This document shows positions 27,030-37,998 of a DNA stretch of 64,000 nt, in pieces. The stretch spans positions 135,636 through 199,635 of the forward strand of contig SVHD01000001.1 of the NCBI GenBank assembly GCA_015056015.1. The letters run 5' to 3'. This stretch comes from Clostridiales bacterium. GTDB taxonomy: Bacteria > Bacillota > Clostridia > Christensenellales > Aristaeellaceae. The stretch's first letter is position 1, and each line of letters starts with the position of its first letter. The notes under the pieces were generated by a model that saw nothing but the letters and a program-made list of their open reading frames with translations, searched no databases and was not told the DNA's origin. The position numbers and the translations under genes are program-made.

Positions 27030-28367
27030 TTACAGGGCAGTCAATTCCACCAGATAGCTGGTAAGCGACGGCAGATGCAGCGGAATAAAGGCTTCATTGC
27101 CCGTAAAAATTTCCTGGCGGATGCAAACCAGATCATGATTTTCATCCAGCAGATAATAATCTGCCTTCACGCCCTTTTCCCCCTTCAGGCCGGAAAAATG
27201 CAGAGTAATATCCTGGGCAGGTGCCTCATCATCATCCTCAAAATGGGTAAGCATGATGGCCGCGCGATCATCCTTCCGGGCAGCGCAGGCATAAATTCCC
27301 TCTTCCTCCGCCGTGCATTCCACACCCGTTCCCAATTGATACAGGGAATTGAACATTTTAAAGGGATAATAGCCCTTGAGGCAATCGCTGATCATATCGG
27401 TGGAAAACAGGCTGTTCCATGCGCCGGGCCGGGCGTCATAGCACATGAGCATATCCACAGGGGCCTTCTGGCAGGCCATCATGGAAGCGGCGATAAAGGA
27501 AGCGGCCTTGAGCCCCTTAAGAGCCCGCTTGGTATAAATCCAGGGATCGCCCTTCCAGCCCCGCACATAATTCCATTCATTCAGAATGCTTTCCTTATCG
27601 CCAAAGCCGTATTCCTGCATCAATGCCCGAATTTCCTCGGCCCGGCTGACAACCTTCCGGGGATCGGCGGCATAAATATGCCAGGAGAAGAAATCCAGGG
27701 GCGCTTTCAGCTGGGCCAGGAATTCCCGGGCCCATTCCGTATCCCGGGCCAGGGCAGGCCCGCCGATTTTCAGATGGGGGAAGCAGCCCTTCAGATGCCG
27801 GGCAGCAATATCATAAAATTCAAAGAATTGCTTTTTGGTGCCGCCCCAGCAGCGCTTGTTGGCGGAATCATCCGGATCCAGATCGGGCTCATTCCAGATT
27901 TCCCAGTATTCAATATTCATTTCAAATCCGTCGGCCCAGCCTTCGTTATAATGGCGGATGATATGCTCGCAAATCACCGCCCATTTTTTGAAATCCTTGG
28001 GGGGCAAGGTGCCATATTTCTTGGGCCAGTGCTCAATTTTATTGCCCAGCCGATAAAATACCTGGGCGCCGCTGATCTGGATCACCTTCATATAATGATC
28101 CGTCAGGCAAAAATCGTAGGAGGCGGGGTCATAAGGATCCTTGTCAAAATCCGGGAAAATGGCCATGACATCCACCGTATGCTCCCCGCCGTAGGTGGAG
28201 CAGAAGGAAGCGTCATGGGTGCGGGCAAAGGGAATCCCCGCCGCCTGATAAGCCGGCATATTGGTAAGGCGCTGATCCGAATGGAATTTATAAACCGGGC
28301 CGTTATTGACAGCATGCATGGGCTTGATTTGCCCTTCCGTCCTGGTAAAATCCACATGAATTGCCAT
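27030..28367 (-). CDS. Glycoside hydrolase family 39-like protein
   Basis: A 445-residue TIM-barrel glycosidase of clan A. The acid/base is in EYWEIWNEPDLD and the nucleophile in ESILNEWNYV; RTHDASF near residue 50 fits the GH39 beta-xylosidase layout, and a small beta-sandwich closes the C-terminus. Likely substrates are beta-xylosides or related glycosides; family assignment is from motifs only. No signal peptide is present. The start at 28367 follows AGGAGG. It stands alone between terminators. Confidence 0.82.
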   Translation of the reverse strand: MAIHVDFTRTEGQIKPMHAVNNGPVYKFHSDQRLTNMPAYQAAGIPFARTHDASFCSTYGGEHTVDVMAIFPDFDKDPYDPASYDFCLTDHYMKVIQISGAQVFYRLGNKIEHWPKKYGTLPPKDFKKWAVICEHIIRHYNEGWADGFEMNIEYWEIWNEPDLDPDDSANKRCWGGTKKQFFEFYDIAARHLKGCFPHLKIGGPALARDTEWAREFLAQLKAPLDFFSWHIYAADPRKVVSRAEEIRALMQEYGFGDKESILNEWNYVRGWKGDPWIYTKRALKGLKAASFIAASMMACQKAPVDMLMCYDARPGAWNSLFSTDMISDCLKGYYPFKMFNSLYQLGTGVECTAEEEGIYACAARKDDRAAIMLTHFEDDDEAPAQDITLHFSGLKGEKGVKADYYLLDENHDLVCIRQEIFTGNEAFIPLHLPSLTSYLVELTAL

Positions 28368-28442
28368 GGGAAACCTCCTGATTTCAAAAAGTATTCGTGC
28401 TGCAACCGACTTTATTATAGCATCCAATCAAAAATCCGGCAA

Positions 28443-28464
28443 TAAAAAAGGCGGCTTTCGCCGC
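28443..28464 (-). terminator. Intrinsic terminator of mntP
   Basis: Minus strand GCGGC-GAAA-GCCGC followed by CTTTTTTATT. Confidence 0.88.
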
Positions 28465-28477
28465 AGAGAATTTCCAA

Positions 28478-29062
28478 TTATAATACGCCGAAATGCTCCA
28501 GCAGAATTTTCACGCCCAGCAAAATCAGGATCACGCCGCCCAGAATTTCCGCTTTCTTTTCATATTTCGCGCCGAAAATACTGCCCATCTTCACGCCGAT
28601 CATGGAAAGGAGGCAGGTAATGACGCCAATCATGGCAACGGCGGCAAAAATATTCATGCCATCCCCCGCTTCCCCCATGGCGAAGCTGACCCCAACGGCC
28701 AGGGCGTCAATGCTGGTGGCAATGGCCATGGGGAACATGGCCTTGGCAGACAGCGCCCCGCAGGCACAGGCCGTTTCCTGATCTTCCTCTTCACTCAGCG
28801 CTTCGCGGATCATATTGATCCCGATAATCGCCAGCAGGGCAAAGGCAATCCAATGGGTATAGGCGTCCACGATGCTGCGGAACTGCACCCCCACAAAATA
28901 CCCGATCAGGGGCATCAGCGCCTGGAAGCCGCCGAACCAGAGCCCCACAATGCCCGCGCTTTTCAGGCATACCTTTTTCAGGGAAAGGCCCTTGCAGACC
29001 GATACGGCAAAGGCGTCCATGGAAAGGGCCACGGCAGTGAGCAGAATCGTCAGAAAATCCAT
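28478..29062 (-). CDS. mntP: Manganese efflux pump MntP
   Basis: A 194-residue membrane protein with six helices in two similar halves. Each half has the metal-binding Asp block: [15 protein letters not shown] and [17 protein letters not shown]. MntP exports Mn(II). An acidic, Cys-bearing loop ([14 protein letters not shown]) separates the halves. The ATG at 29062 after GGGGAGG is used. A yybP-ykoY riboswitch with terminator precedes it, giving Mn-dependent expression. Confidence 0.95.
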   Translation of the reverse strand: MDFLTILLTAVALSMDAFAVSVCKGLSLKKVCLKSAGIVGLWFGGFQALMPLIGYFVGVQFRSIVDAYTHWIAFALLAIIGINMIREALSEEEDQETACACGALSAKAMFPMAIATSIDALAVGVSFAMGEAGDGMNIFAAVAMIGVITCLLSMIGVKMGSIFGAKYEKKAEILGGVILILLGVKILLEHFGVL

Positions 29063-29087
29063 TGCGTTATCCTCCCCGATAATAAGC

Positions 29088-29225
29088 AAAAGACCCACCG
29101 GACCGGCAAACAGAATCTGCCGGCCCGTGGGTCTTGCTGTTTCAGGTAATACCAGAAATGAATCAGTATGTTGATATTACCACGGCGCTTATTCGCCGCC
29201 AACTACTCCCCCACAGGGTATGAAG
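29088..29225 (-). promoter_or_regulatory. yybP-ykoY manganese riboswitch with expression-platform terminator
   Basis: Minus strand shows the conserved GGGGGAGTAG at 29203-29212, TATCAACATACTGA about 35 bases on, and CTGAAACAGCAAGACCC, the core of the yybP-ykoY class. A strong hairpin follows (GACCCAC..GGCCGGCA / TGCCGG..GTGGGTC, then TTTTGC; 29088-29134), which Mn binding should disrupt to allow mntP transcription. It starts about 25 bases after yajC. Confidence 0.9.
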
Positions 29226-29247
29226 GGAATGAACGGGTTATGATAGC

Positions 29248-29640
29248 TTAGGCCAGCACTTCGCCGTCGTTTTCCACGGTGACTTCTTCCACCTGACGGA
29301 TGGCCCAGCGGGCAACGGTCATTTCAGTGGGAGCCTGGTTCTTCTGGCCGATCGCCAGGGTGATGGTATCATCCTTGATGGCAACGATGGTGCCGTAGAT
29401 GCCGCCGATGGTGGTGACCCGATCGCCATGCTTCAGGTTATCCAGCATTTCCTTGACTTTCTTATCCTTCTTGCGCTGGGGACGGATGAGCATGAAATAG
29501 AATACCAGGCCCATCAGCAGCAGGGGCATGAGCATACCCAGCAGGCTGGCAACGGGAGACAATTCTTCCGCAGCAGCAGGATCAGTAGCAACGGTTTCCG
29601 CAACCGCAGAGGAAATACCAAACAGCCAATTCTTCAACAT
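29248..29640 (-). CDS. yajC: Preprotein translocase subunit YajC
   Basis: A 130-residue inner-membrane protein: one transmembrane segment (LLGMLMPLLLMGLVFYFMLIRPQRKKDKK) followed by a cytoplasmic YajC domain (LKHGDRVTTIGGIYGTIVAI). The RPQRKK block is diagnostic. It accompanies SecDF at the Sec translocon. A Thr/Ala-rich stretch precedes the helix. The ATG at 29640 is used. It has its own promoter and may read through into the riboswitch and mntP. Confidence 0.93.
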   Translation of the reverse strand: MLKNWLFGISSAVAETVATDPAAAEELSPVASLLGMLMPLLLMGLVFYFMLIRPQRKKDKKVKEMLDNLKHGDRVTTIGGIYGTIVAIKDDTITLAIGQKNQAPTEMTVARWAIRQVEEVTVENDGEVLA

Positions 29641-29680
29641 TTGAGTTAAACCGCCTTTCAAGCATAAATGAACAACTAAC

Positions 29681-29709
29681 ATTATATAATGAATTTCATT
29701 TTATGTAAA
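29681..29709 (-). promoter_or_regulatory. Promoter of yajC
   Basis: Minus strand TTTACA, 17-base spacer, TATAAT. Confidence 0.8.
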
Positions 29710-29833
29710 GCCCATTTTCCCGAAAAATCCGGAAGAGATCGTCGCAAATTCCGTCAAAAGAATGGCAATGCCATGATTTCCATCAGTTTTTCCCGCATTG
29801 GCCCTGCCTTTTCTTGCGGGCCATGGGCAGATG

Positions 29834-29842
29834 TGATATAAT
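29834..29842 (+). promoter_or_regulatory. Extended -10 promoter of the ECF cassette
   Basis: TGA-TATAAT, 55 bases before ecfA1; the -35 is not obvious. Confidence 0.55.
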
Positions 29843-29896
29843 CAGAATGCGGTATTCCGCGCAAATCTGATGATGAAATGGATAAAGGGGATCAGC

Positions 29897-30733
29897 ATGA
29901 GTGAACCCATTATTAGCCTGGATCATGTATCCTATGCTTATGAAGAAAACGGAAAAGAAGCGGTGCAGGATGTATCGCTTGCCATTCCCCGGGGGGCCTT
30001 CCATGCCATCCTGGGCCAGAATGGCTCCGGCAAATCCACCCTGGCCAAACTGATCAATGGCCTGTATGCCCCCACAGGCGGGAAAATCACCGTTTGCGGT
30101 ATGGATACCCAGGATGAAAAGAATACATGGGAAATCCGCCGCCGGGCCGGGATGGTATTCCAGAATCCGGATAATCAATTGGTGGCCACCATCGTAAGGG
30201 AGGATGTGGCCTTTGGCCTGGAAAATATCGGCGTACCCACGGAAGAAATGCCTGCCCGCATTGAGCAGGCCCTGCGCGACGTGGGCATGACGGAATATGC
30301 CGATCGGGCGCCCCATCTGCTTTCCGGCGGGCAAAAGCAGCGGGTGGCCATTGCGGGCGTGCTGGCCATGCAGCCCGAAGCCATTATTTTTGATGAATCC
30401 ACCGCCATGCTGGATCCCAAAGGCCGGCAGGAGGTTTTTTCCGCCGTGCAGCGGCTGAATCGGGAACAGGGCATTACCGTGCTCTGGATCACCCATTTTA
30501 TGGAGGAGGCCGCCGCCTGCCAGGTTGCCCATATCATGCACGAGGGCAAATTGGTATCCTCCGGCGATCCCCGGGAAATTTTCAAGGACACCGCTGCCCT
30601 GGCCCCCTATCATCTGGATGCGCCCCCCATGGCCAAGCTGGCCCAGGAATTGAGAGAGGCGGGAATGCCCCTTGCAGACGGCATTCTCACCGCGGAAGAA
30701 ATGGCACAGGAGGTGGCAAAGCTGTGCAGATAA
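29897..30733 (+). CDS. ecfA1: ECF transporter ATPase EcfA1
   Basis: A 278-residue ABC ATPase: Walker A ILGQNGSGKST, Q-loop VFQNPDNQLVATIV, signature LSGGQKQRVAIAG, Walker B AIIFDEST, H-loop WITHFMEE. It pairs with EcfA2 and EcfT to energise vitamin or metal uptake through interchangeable S-components. The ATG at 29897 after AAAGGGG is used; the ORF track starts nine codons earlier. Its 3' end overlaps ecfA2 by ten bases. In many Firmicutes this cassette sits beside rplQ and truA; here MATE and Gin genes follow. Confidence 0.94.
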   Translation: MSEPIISLDHVSYAYEENGKEAVQDVSLAIPRGAFHAILGQNGSGKSTLAKLINGLYAPTGGKITVCGMDTQDEKNTWEIRRRAGMVFQNPDNQLVATIVREDVAFGLENIGVPTEEMPARIEQALRDVGMTEYADRAPHLLSGGQKQRVAIAGVLAMQPEAIIFDESTAMLDPKGRQEVFSAVQRLNREQGITVLWITHFMEEAAACQVAHIMHEGKLVSSGDPREIFKDTAALAPYHLDAPPMAKLAQELREAGMPLADGILTAEEMAQEVAKLCR

Positions 30734-31590
30734 CCCTGGAAAATGTATCCCATACCTATCAGCCCGGCAGTCCCTTCCAGTCCACTGCCATCCGGGATGT
30801 GAATCTTACCATTGAGCAGGGAGAATTTCTGGCCCTGATCGGGCATACGGGCTCGGGCAAATCCACCCTGGCCCAGCATATCAACGGCCTGCTCAAGCCC
30901 ACTGCCGGCCGGGTGTTGATAGACGGCAAGGATATTCACGATAAAAGCTTTGATAAAAAAGAAGTACGTCGCCGGGTGGGCCTGGTATTCCAGTATCCGG
31001 AGCATCAGCTCTTTGAGGAATCGGTGGAAAAGGATATCGCCTTTGGCCCGAAAAATCTGGGCCTTTCCGCCGAAGAAATCAAAATCCGGGTGCAGGAAGC
31101 GCTGGAAAAGGTGAATCTCACCCAGGATGGCATCAAGGAAAAATCCCCCTTTGAATTATCCGGCGGGCAGATGCGCCGGGTGGCCATCGCCGGGGTATTG
31201 GCCATGCGCCCCGAAATTCTGGTATTGGATGAACCCGCCGCCGGGCTGGATCCCAAAAGCCGAGAGGATATGCTGCAATTGATCGCCAATCTGCATCGGA
31301 ACGGCACCACGGTTGTGATGGTTTCCCATGCCATGGATGATGTGGCCCGCTTTGCCACCCGGGCGGTGGTCATGGAAAAGGGCACCGTCGCCATGACCGG
31401 CACCCCGGAGGAAATTTTCCGTCACGGCCCCCAATTGGAAAGGATGGGGCTGGGCGTGCCCGCCGTATGCAAGATGGGCATGCTGCTGAGGGAAAAGGGA
31501 ATTGCCTTCCCCGAAAATATTTTCCGGCAGGAGCAGGCGGCAGGCGCTCTGCTGGCCCTGTGGAAGGAGGGGACGCATCATGCTGAATAA
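30724..31590 (+). CDS. ecfA2: ECF transporter ATPase EcfA2
   Basis: A 288-residue ABC ATPase starting at a GTG inside the end of ecfA1, preceded by AGGAGG. Walker A IGHTGSGKST, Q-loop VFQYPEHQLFEESV (the EcfA2-type Q-Y-P), signature LSGGQMRRVAIAG, Walker B LVLDEPAAGLDP, H-loop VSHAMDD. It forms the heterodimer with EcfA1. Translation is coupled on both sides: its stop overlaps ecfT. Confidence 0.94.
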   Translation: MQITLENVSHTYQPGSPFQSTAIRDVNLTIEQGEFLALIGHTGSGKSTLAQHINGLLKPTAGRVLIDGKDIHDKSFDKKEVRRRVGLVFQYPEHQLFEESVEKDIAFGPKNLGLSAEEIKIRVQEALEKVNLTQDGIKEKSPFELSGGQMRRVAIAGVLAMRPEILVLDEPAAGLDPKSREDMLQLIANLHRNGTTVVMVSHAMDDVARFATRAVVMEKGTVAMTGTPEEIFRHGPQLERMGLGVPAVCKMGMLLREKGIAFPENIFRQEQAAGALLALWKEGTHHAE

Positions 31591-32383
31591 TATCACCCTG
31601 GGCCAGTATTATCCGGCCGACAGCATTGTGCATAAATTGGATCCCCGGGTAAAAATCCTGCTGCTGGTGGCGCTGATCGTGGGCATTTTCCTGGGGCAGA
31701 ATCTGCTTTCCTATGTGCCGGTAGCGTTGTTTCTGTTCCTGGCTGCCCGGCTTTCCAAAGTGCCCTTCTCCATGCTGCTCAAGGGCTTAAAGCCCCTTCG
31801 CTTCATTCTGGTTTTCACCTTTGTGCTCAATATCTTTTTCCTCCAGGGGGAAACGCCCCTGCTGAATCTGGGCTTTGCGGTCATCAAAACGGAATCGGTG
31901 ATCACCGCCATTCATTATTGCCTGCGCCTGGTGCTGCTGGTGCTGGCCTCCAGCCTGCTCACCCTCACCACCGCCCCCGTCACCCTCACCGACGGGCTGG
32001 AAAGGCTGCTCTCCCCTCTGCGGGTGATTCATTTCCCCGCCCATGAAATGGCCATGATGATGACCATCGCCCTGCGCTTTATTCCCACCCTGCTGGAAGA
32101 AGCGGATAAAATCATGAAGGCCCAGACCGCCCGGGGCGCGGATTTTGAATCGGGCAATCTGCTCAATCGCGCCAAGGCCATGGTGCCCCTGCTGGTGCCC
32201 CTGTTTGTGGGGGCCTTCCGCCGGGCCGGGGATCTGGCCATGGCCATGGAAGCCCGCTGCTACCATGGCGGCGAAGGGCGAACCCGGCTGCGGGTGCTCA
32301 AATGCCAGAAAAACGATTATCTTTCCTGCCTGATCATGGCGCTTGTGATTCTGCTTATCATTCTTTGCGGCAAGGTTTATTAA
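31580..32383 (+). CDS. ecfT: ECF transporter transmembrane subunit EcfT
   Basis: A 267-residue membrane protein with about five helices. KLDPRVKILLLV opens the family, and the coupling helices carry the ARG-type motifs TARGADFESG and EARCYHGGEG, which dock on EcfA1 and EcfA2. The ATG at 31580 follows GGAAGGAGG and overlaps ecfA2. No substrate-binding S-component gene adjoins it, so this is a general (group II) module serving S-components elsewhere. Confidence 0.94.
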   Translation: MLNNITLGQYYPADSIVHKLDPRVKILLLVALIVGIFLGQNLLSYVPVALFLFLAARLSKVPFSMLLKGLKPLRFILVFTFVLNIFFLQGETPLLNLGFAVIKTESVITAIHYCLRLVLLVLASSLLTLTTAPVTLTDGLERLLSPLRVIHFPAHEMAMMMTIALRFIPTLLEEADKIMKAQTARGADFESGNLLNRAKAMVPLLVPLFVGAFRRAGDLAMAMEARCYHGGEGRTRLRVLKCQKNDYLSCLIMALVILLIILCGKVY

Positions 32384-32399
32384 CCGGAAAGGCGTCGCT

Positions 32400-33782
32400 A
32401 TGACCACATTGCAAAAGAAGGAAACCGCCGCCAACGCCATCGTGGAGGGCGTAATCTGGAAGCAATTGCTGATTTTCTTTTTCCCCATCCTGCTGGGCAC
32501 CTTCTTCCAGCAGCTGTATAACACGGTGGATACCATCATCGTGGGAAAATTCGTAGGGAAAGAGGCTCTGGCCGCCGTGGGCAGCAGCGCCGCATCCCTG
32601 ATCAATCTGATCACAGGCTTCTTTATCGGCCTTTCTTCCGGTGCCACGGTCATCATTTCCCAATATTACGGCGCGAAAAATGACCGGGATGTGAATCGCA
32701 CCGTGCATACCAGCATGGCCATCGCCGTGGTATTCGGCCTGGTCATCACGGTGCTGGGGATAACCATTTCCCCCTGGCTGCTGCGAATTCTGGATACGCC
32801 GGAGGATATCATCCCCCCTTCCCTGGAATACATCAATATCTTTTTTGCCGGCATGATCCCTTCCCTGGTCTATAATATCGGTTCGGGTATTCTGCGGGCT
32901 ATCGGGGATTCCAAACGCCCCCTGTATTTCCTGATTATCGCCTGCGTAATCAATGCGATGCTGGATATTGTGTTTGTCGCCGGGATGAATATGGGCGTTG
33001 GCGGCGCGGCCCTGGCCACCGTGATTGCCCAGACGGTATGCGCGGTGCTGGTGGTGCTGGTATTGATGCGCTCCCGGGAATCCTATCATCTGCAGCTGAA
33101 AAAAATCCGCTTTCACGGCGATCTGATGAAGCCCATCCTGCGCATCGGTCTCCCTGCGGGCATTCAGGCCACCATGTTCAATTTTTCCAATCTGCTGATT
33201 CAGGGCAATATCAATTCCTTCGGCACCAATACAGTGGCGGGCTGGTCCGCATGGATGAAGCTGGAAGGCATTGTATGGATGTTTATCAGTTCCTTCGGCA
33301 TTGCCATCACCACCTTCGTGGGCCAGAATTTCGGCGCGCAGAAATATGACCGGATGCGAAAGAGCGTGTTCCAGTGCTGGCTGATGGCCACCATCGCCGT
33401 GCTTGCCAGCAGCGCCGTGATGATGTTTTTCGGGGAACGGCTGTATCATCTCTTCATCAGCGATCCTCTGGTGATTGCGGACGCCGTGAAGATCATGAAA
33501 TTCATGCTCTGCTTCTATTTCCTCTTCGTCTGCATCGAGGTATTTTCCGGGGCGCTGCGGGGCGCCGGGGATTCCCTGATCCCCACCGTGATGATGCTCT
33601 TTGGCGTATGCGTGCTGCGGCTGATCTGGCTGTGGGGCGTGCTGCCCAATCTGGAGCACAATTTTATTTATACCATCCTTTGCTATCCCATCACCTGGAC
33701 CATCACGGCCGCCATGTTCCTGCTCTATTATTTCAGAAGCGATTGGCTGAATCGCTGCAAGAAAAAGGCGGGCTTCCTGTAA
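32400..33782 (+). CDS. MATE family efflux transporter (first of two)
   Basis: A 460-residue protein with about twelve transmembrane helices in two homologous halves. QQLYNTVDTIIVGKFVGKEALAAVG is the N-half MATE signature, and the second half repeats the pattern near LIQGNINSFGTNTVAGW. MATE pumps export drugs or metabolites using Na+ or H+ gradients. It starts 16 bases after ecfT and may belong to the same transcript. The second MATE gene at 42159 shares the same signature. Confidence 0.92.
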   Translation: MTTLQKKETAANAIVEGVIWKQLLIFFFPILLGTFFQQLYNTVDTIIVGKFVGKEALAAVGSSAASLINLITGFFIGLSSGATVIISQYYGAKNDRDVNRTVHTSMAIAVVFGLVITVLGITISPWLLRILDTPEDIIPPSLEYINIFFAGMIPSLVYNIGSGILRAIGDSKRPLYFLIIACVINAMLDIVFVAGMNMGVGGAALATVIAQTVCAVLVVLVLMRSRESYHLQLKKIRFHGDLMKPILRIGLPAGIQATMFNFSNLLIQGNINSFGTNTVAGWSAWMKLEGIVWMFISSFGIAITTFVGQNFGAQKYDRMRKSVFQCWLMATIAVLASSAVMMFFGERLYHLFISDPLVIADAVKIMKFMLCFYFLFVCIEVFSGALRGAGDSLIPTVMMLFGVCVLRLIWLWGVLPNLEHNFIYTILCYPITWTITAAMFLLYYFRSDWLNRCKKKAGFL

Positions 33783-33835
33783 GGCATATCCCGTCCTCCC
33801 CTTCGCATATGCTTTTGTGAAGGGAGGCGGCGGCC

Positions 33836-34633
33836 ATGCAAAAAATCATCCCAACCATCCTGGCGCTGCTGGCAACGGCGGCGCTTTTTTTCATGCTTTT
33901 TCAGCCTGGAAAAAGCGAAGCCCCCGCCCGGGAAACCATTACCCGGGTATGGCTGGTGAATCCGGAAAAGGAGGGCAGCGCCTTTTTTAAAAAACAGGCG
34001 GCAGCATGGGAAAAAGCCACAGGAAAGCAAATCTATCTTCGCAGCGCCACGGCCCAGGAAGCGCTTTCTGCCTTAAGCGGCGACGCCCATGTGATCCCCC
34101 CTGATCTGATTATCGGCCTGGAAGCGGGGGAAAAAATCTACGCCATGGGCTATGCCCTGATTCTGCTTGATACCGGCGCGCCCATCCATTCCCCGGCCCC
34201 CACCAGCCTTTTGTTTTCTCCGCCCACCCCTTCCCCGGGGCCCACCTTTACCCCCGCGCCCACGCCGGATTGGGCTGCCCTTTCCCCCGTTCTCTGCCCG
34301 GAAAGAATGAAGCATGCGCTGCCCGGCTGCATCGTCAGCGAAAATCCCGTAAATGATCTGCAAAATCAAAAGGCCCGTGCTGCGCTGCTCACCGCCGGGC
34401 AGGCCGCCCTGCTGCAAACCGGCTATCAGGCCCATGCCCTGCCCCAGGGCGCGGGGGTTTATTTCCGCTTCGGCCAGGCACTTTCTGCCAAGGGCGCTTC
34501 CTTTCTTGCCTTCTTGAAAACAGAAAACGCCCAGCGGGGCCTGCGCGATCACGGGCTCTATTCTCCCTGTTTTGCCCTGTACGGAAGCGATGATCCCCTG
34601 CGGGCGAAAATTGATCAATCCATTCCGAGATAA
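33836..34633 (+). CDS. Membrane-anchored protein with solute-binding-like domain and Pro-rich insert
   Basis: A 265-residue protein. Residues 4-24 form one hydrophobic anchor with no lipobox Cys. RVWLVNPEKEGSAFFKKQAAAWEKATGKQIYLRS and PPDLIIGLEAG resemble the start of a family 1 solute-binding protein, and SAKGASFLAFLKTENAQRGLRDHGL looks like its end, but the length is about 150 residues short of that family. A Pro/Thr/Ser-rich stretch (SPPTPSPGPTFTPAPTPD) sits in the middle. It lies 53 bases after the MATE gene. I do not recognise it as a named family; it may be a degenerate binding protein with a surface role. Confidence 0.6.
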   Translation: MQKIIPTILALLATAALFFMLFQPGKSEAPARETITRVWLVNPEKEGSAFFKKQAAAWEKATGKQIYLRSATAQEALSALSGDAHVIPPDLIIGLEAGEKIYAMGYALILLDTGAPIHSPAPTSLLFSPPTPSPGPTFTPAPTPDWAALSPVLCPERMKHALPGCIVSENPVNDLQNQKARAALLTAGQAALLQTGYQAHALPQGAGVYFRFGQALSAKGASFLAFLKTENAQRGLRDHGLYSPCFALYGSDDPLRAKIDQSIPR

Positions 34634-34702
34634 AAAAATTTTCCAGCTATACATATTTTTTCTTTTTCAGGGAATCCTCCGGAATGGAAGGGAGGAATTT
34701 CC

Positions 34703-34867
34703 ATGAACGAAGACCGGTGCATTCTCTGCGGGCGATCCTTTCCCACAGGGCTGAATATTCTGGGCTGCCTGATTTGCTTTCCCTGCGAAAAACGCTTGCT
34801 GCAGGGGGGGATGCCGGGCAGGAAAAGAAAGCGCCTCTGCCATATTTACCGGCAGATGGAGGCTTGA
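34703..34867 (+). CDS. Gin (CsfB)-like anti-sigma-G factor
   Basis: A 54-residue zinc-finger protein: CILCGR near the start and CLICFPCEK in the middle, the C-x2-C plus C-x2-C pattern of Gin, with a Tyr-containing basic C-terminus. In Bacillus subtilis, CsfB/Gin inhibits sigma G and sigma E and lies near tmk, which fits this location. A clear GGGAGGAATTTCC site precedes the ATG. The ORF track merges it into a 512-residue frame that crosses stops of the real genes only because the frames coincide differently; it is a separate gene. Confidence 0.75.
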   Translation: MNEDRCILCGRSFPTGLNILGCLICFPCEKRLLQGGMPGRKRKRLCHIYRQMEA

Positions 34868-34892
34868 TTTTTATCGCCGCACAAGGTACAAT
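34864..34892 (+). promoter_or_regulatory. Promoter of the HAD-tmk gene
   Basis: TTGATT, 17-base spacer, TACAAT, starting at the stop of the Gin-like gene. Confidence 0.65.
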
Positions 34893-34932
34893 AACATCCG
34901 ACCGATACTTTTTTCGGAAGGATGTTTTTTGC

Positions 34933-37286
<2,354 letters not shown>

Positions 37287-37303
37287 GAAGAGGAAGGGGA
37301 ATT

Positions 37304-37408
37304 GCGAGAGGGACTTTCTTTTGAAAAAGAAAATCCCTCTCGCGCTCTCCCAAAGAAAACTTGCTCTGGATTTTTCTTATCCGCATGAAAGCCGCTTGAA
37401 TGCCAGTA
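37304..37408 (+). repeat. Palindromic intergenic element, copy 10a (GCGAGAGGG subtype)
   Basis: Arms GCGAGAGGGACTTTCTTT and near-complement, GCTCTCCCAAAGAAAACTT, CTCTGGATTTTT and TGAATGCCAGT. Confidence 0.85.
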
Positions 37409-37413
37409 GAGCA

Positions 37414-37501
37414 GAGGAAAAGAAAGTCCCTCTCGCATTCTCCCGAAGAAAACTTGCTCTGGATTTTTCTTATCCGCATGAAAGCCGCTTGAATGCCAGT
37501 G
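37414..37501 (+). repeat. Element copy 10b (right arm and tail only)
   Basis: Only the right hairpin arm is present, followed by a tail of about 55 bases identical to copy 10a (AAGAAAACTTGCTCTGG to GAATGCCAGT). The period from 10a is 93 bases, so this is a recent tandem duplication. Confidence 0.85.
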
Positions 37502-37518
37502 GAGCAAGGGAAGGGTTA

Positions 37519-37560
37519 AGAAAAATCCCTCCCGCGCTCTCCCGAAGAAAACCTGCACTC
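37519..37560 (+). repeat. Element copy 10c (right arm and block only)
   Basis: AAAATCCCTCCCGCGCTCTCCCGAAGAAAACCTGCACT, a third, shorter repeat unit ending at the tail. Together 10a-c fill the 370-base gap between mnmA and the next gene; no gene is seen there. Confidence 0.8.
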
Positions 37561-37656
37561 CCTTTCGAGGGTGTTTTTTTATTTTCTAAATTGTCGGTGC
37601 AGACTTGCGGATAATTGTTCGCAGCTCCAGAAAAAATAATCTTGGAGGCGAAGCAT

Positions 37657-37998
37657 ATGAAATCATTTTTCTTTGGTGCTTTGGCGTATCCCTTCCTGGA
37701 AATCATCCATCGCGGGCGCACCCATCCATCCATGGCGCTGGCGGGCGGGCTGGGGATGCTGGCGCTGAAAAGATGCCGGCGATTGCCCCTGCCCTGGTTT
37801 TTGCGTGCATTCTGCGGGGCGCTTTCCATCACGGGTATAGAATATGCCGCCGGTCTTTTATTCAACCGGCGGCATCATATCTGGGATTATCGAAAGCAGA
37901 AAGGCCATCTGCAGGGGCAGATTTGCCCCGCCTTTTTCGGCGTATGGCTTTTCTTATCTTTTTTATTTACGATGCATATTTCCTTCAAAAGGCCTTAA
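37657..37998 (+). CDS. Putative ABC transporter permease-like membrane protein (PF06541-like)
   Basis: A 113-residue protein with about three transmembrane helices. LFNRRHHIWDYRKQKGHLQGQICPAFFGVWLFLS closely fits the CmpB/PF06541 family end, where W-D-Y and the G-Q-I-C block are conserved. Function is unknown. TTGGAGG precedes the ATG at 37657. Its stop overlaps the convergent HD-GYP gene stop by four bases. Confidence 0.78.
   Translation: MKSFFFGALAYPFLEIIHRGRTHPSMALAGGLGMLALKRCRRLPLPWFLRAFCGALSITGIEYAAGLLFNRRHHIWDYRKQKGHLQGQICPAFFGVWLFLSFLFTMHISFKRP

Noticed and set aside
37304-37560. CRISPR array
   Set aside because: Only three unequal units, no spacers of constant length, and no cas genes.
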